NCBI GenBank assembly: GCA_049794535.1
Contig: JBARCX010000304.1
Coordinates: forward strand, 1-5,441
Reading direction: 5' to 3'
Source: JBARCX01 sp049794535
GTDB taxonomy: Bacteria; Pseudomonadota; Gammaproteobacteria; Xanthomonadales; Rhodanobacteraceae
DNA: 5,441 nucleotides
This document shows positions 4,914 to 5,441 of the stretch, one piece after another (positions within the stretch are counted from its first letter, which is position 1; every line of letters begins with the position of its first letter). A program made the translations under genes and the position numbers. The notes below the pieces were generated by a model that made no database searches, had not been told where the DNA came from, and saw only the letters and a program-made list of their open reading frames with translations.

Positions 4914-5432
4914 GTGGAACAACAAAGCATCCAAATCAAGAATTTGACGGTGAACATCTACTCGTCGACTGATCCTAGTTACGAATATTCGTCGGACGTT
5001 GCGCCACTTCCCAGTTCGACAGTTGCGACCACCAAGTCACAAACGCGGTTTGAGCTGTCTTCGGACGGCACGATGGTTACCGATCACAAAACCGGACTGA
5101 TGTGGGAGGCCGGCGAAGAAACTGAGGTTTCCAACATTGAGGCTGGACTTGAGTACGCGAAACAGCTGAGGCTCGGCGGTTTCGGTGATTGGTTTATCCC
5201 TGATGACGTCGACCAGTTGCAATCGATAGTCAATCGTTCGACCTGCAATCCAGCCATCTACACCGACTTTTTCAAAAGTCGTCGGCGCTGGGTCTACACG
5301 AATCACAAGGTCGCGGGTTCTTCGGGTCTCGTGTGGCACGTCCATTTCAGCACCGGCCACGTGGGCTACTTCAGCCGGCTCAACGGAGGTCTCGTCCGGG
5401 CGTGTCGTCGCGTGTCGCCGGCCGGTCAGTGA
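4914..5432 (+). CDS. DUF1566/Lcl-domain protein, candidate diversity-generating retroelement target (172 aa)
   Basis: Residues about 43-166 match the DUF1566 (Lcl C-terminal) layout, a C-type-lectin-like fold. Seen in order are DHKTGLMWEA (57-66), LRLGGFGDWFIPD (85-97), the W126 aromatic strand, VWHVHFSTGHV (140-150) and a terminal VRACRR (161-166). Residues 1-40 are a short polar leader with no signal peptide. DUF1566 proteins often serve as variable proteins of DGRs, where a reverse transcriptase copies an adenine-mutated template into the 3' end of the gene. From W141 to N157, thirteen of seventeen codons end in C, at the positions where DUF1566 is usually Asn/Ser-rich and variable. This suggests AAC-derived variable codons. 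The 5' half has mixed third bases. A 40-base adenine-free run (5388-5427) ends the gene. The DGR role is inference; the template and reverse transcriptase are not in the window. GTG is the start. Confidence 0.85.
   Translation: MEQQSIQIKNLTVNIYSSTDPSYEYSSDVAPLPSSTVATTKSQTRFELSSDGTMVTDHKTGLMWEAGEETEVSNIEAGLEYAKQLRLGGFGDWFIPDDVDQLQSIVNRSTCNPAIYTDFFKSRRRWVYTNHKVAGSSGLVWHVHFSTGHVGYFSRLNGGLVRACRRVSPAGQ
5334..5427 (+). other. Candidate DGR variable region and adenine-free 3' segment
   Basis: The codons for residues 141-157 are mostly NNC (His, Ser, Thr, Gly, Tyr, Phe, Leu and Asn at the variable positions), as expected from AAC template codons changed at their adenines. Directly after, 5388-5427 holds no adenine at all, which fits the invariant GC-rich initiation-of-mutagenic-homing side of known variable regions. 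The 5' boundary cannot be set without the template repeat. Confidence 0.55.
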
Positions 5433-5441
5433 TTGGCTTTT
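5421..5441 (+). terminator. Hairpin with T-tract over the stop codon of the last gene
   Basis: GCCGGT (5421-5426) pairs with ATTGGC (5432-5437), using two G-T pairs, around loop CAGTG. TTTT follows to the window edge. It could be an intrinsic terminator, cut by the window end. It could also be the hairpin that some DGRs place just 3' of the variable region. The stem is short and includes weak pairs. Confidence 0.4.

Overview
The window looks like part of a temperate phage or other integrated element from a GC-rich gammaproteobacterium. The protein styles suggest a Xanthomonadaceae-like host (Xanthomonas/Stenotrophomonas relatives), but that taxon call is an inference. The evidence is compact same-strand genes with ATGA and TAATG stop/start overlaps, many small unrecognised proteins, and typical phage accessory families: RdgC, a cupin, a sulfotransferase-like P-loop protein and a J-domain protein. 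There are no rRNA or tRNA genes, no CRISPR array and no transposase.

Layout. Bases 34-1467 hold a small acidic protein followed by an RdgC-type recombination protein. The RdgC protein carries an extra C-terminal winged helix that closely resembles the FtsK gamma domain, the module that reads KOPS chromosome-polarity sites. Bases 1468-1861 are the only long stretch without a clear plus-strand gene. This stretch is dense in inverted repeats and contains a possible minus-strand 53-residue Cys/His/aromatic-rich ORF with a good Shine-Dalgarno. Bases 1862-4836 form a seven-gene, tightly coupled cluster: coiled-coil protein, four-cysteine mini-protein, cupin, sulfotransferase-like protein, two small unknowns, and a J-domain protein. 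After a 77-base gap with a perfect 15-base palindrome, bases 4914-5432 encode a DUF1566/Lcl-type C-type-lectin-like protein.

Two things stand out. First, the RdgC-FtsK gamma fusion joins a DNA-encircling clamp to a sequence reader and is otherwise full length. Second, the last gene has the hallmarks of a diversity-generating retroelement (DGR) target. Its C-terminal segment is built almost entirely of C-ending codons, as expected if AAC template codons were mutated at adenines. It is followed by a 40-base run with no adenine and then a hairpin with a T-tract at the window edge. The template repeat and reverse transcriptase, if present, would lie beyond the window. The adjacent cupin and sulfotransferase-like genes may form a small modification module, but their substrates cannot be read from the sequence.
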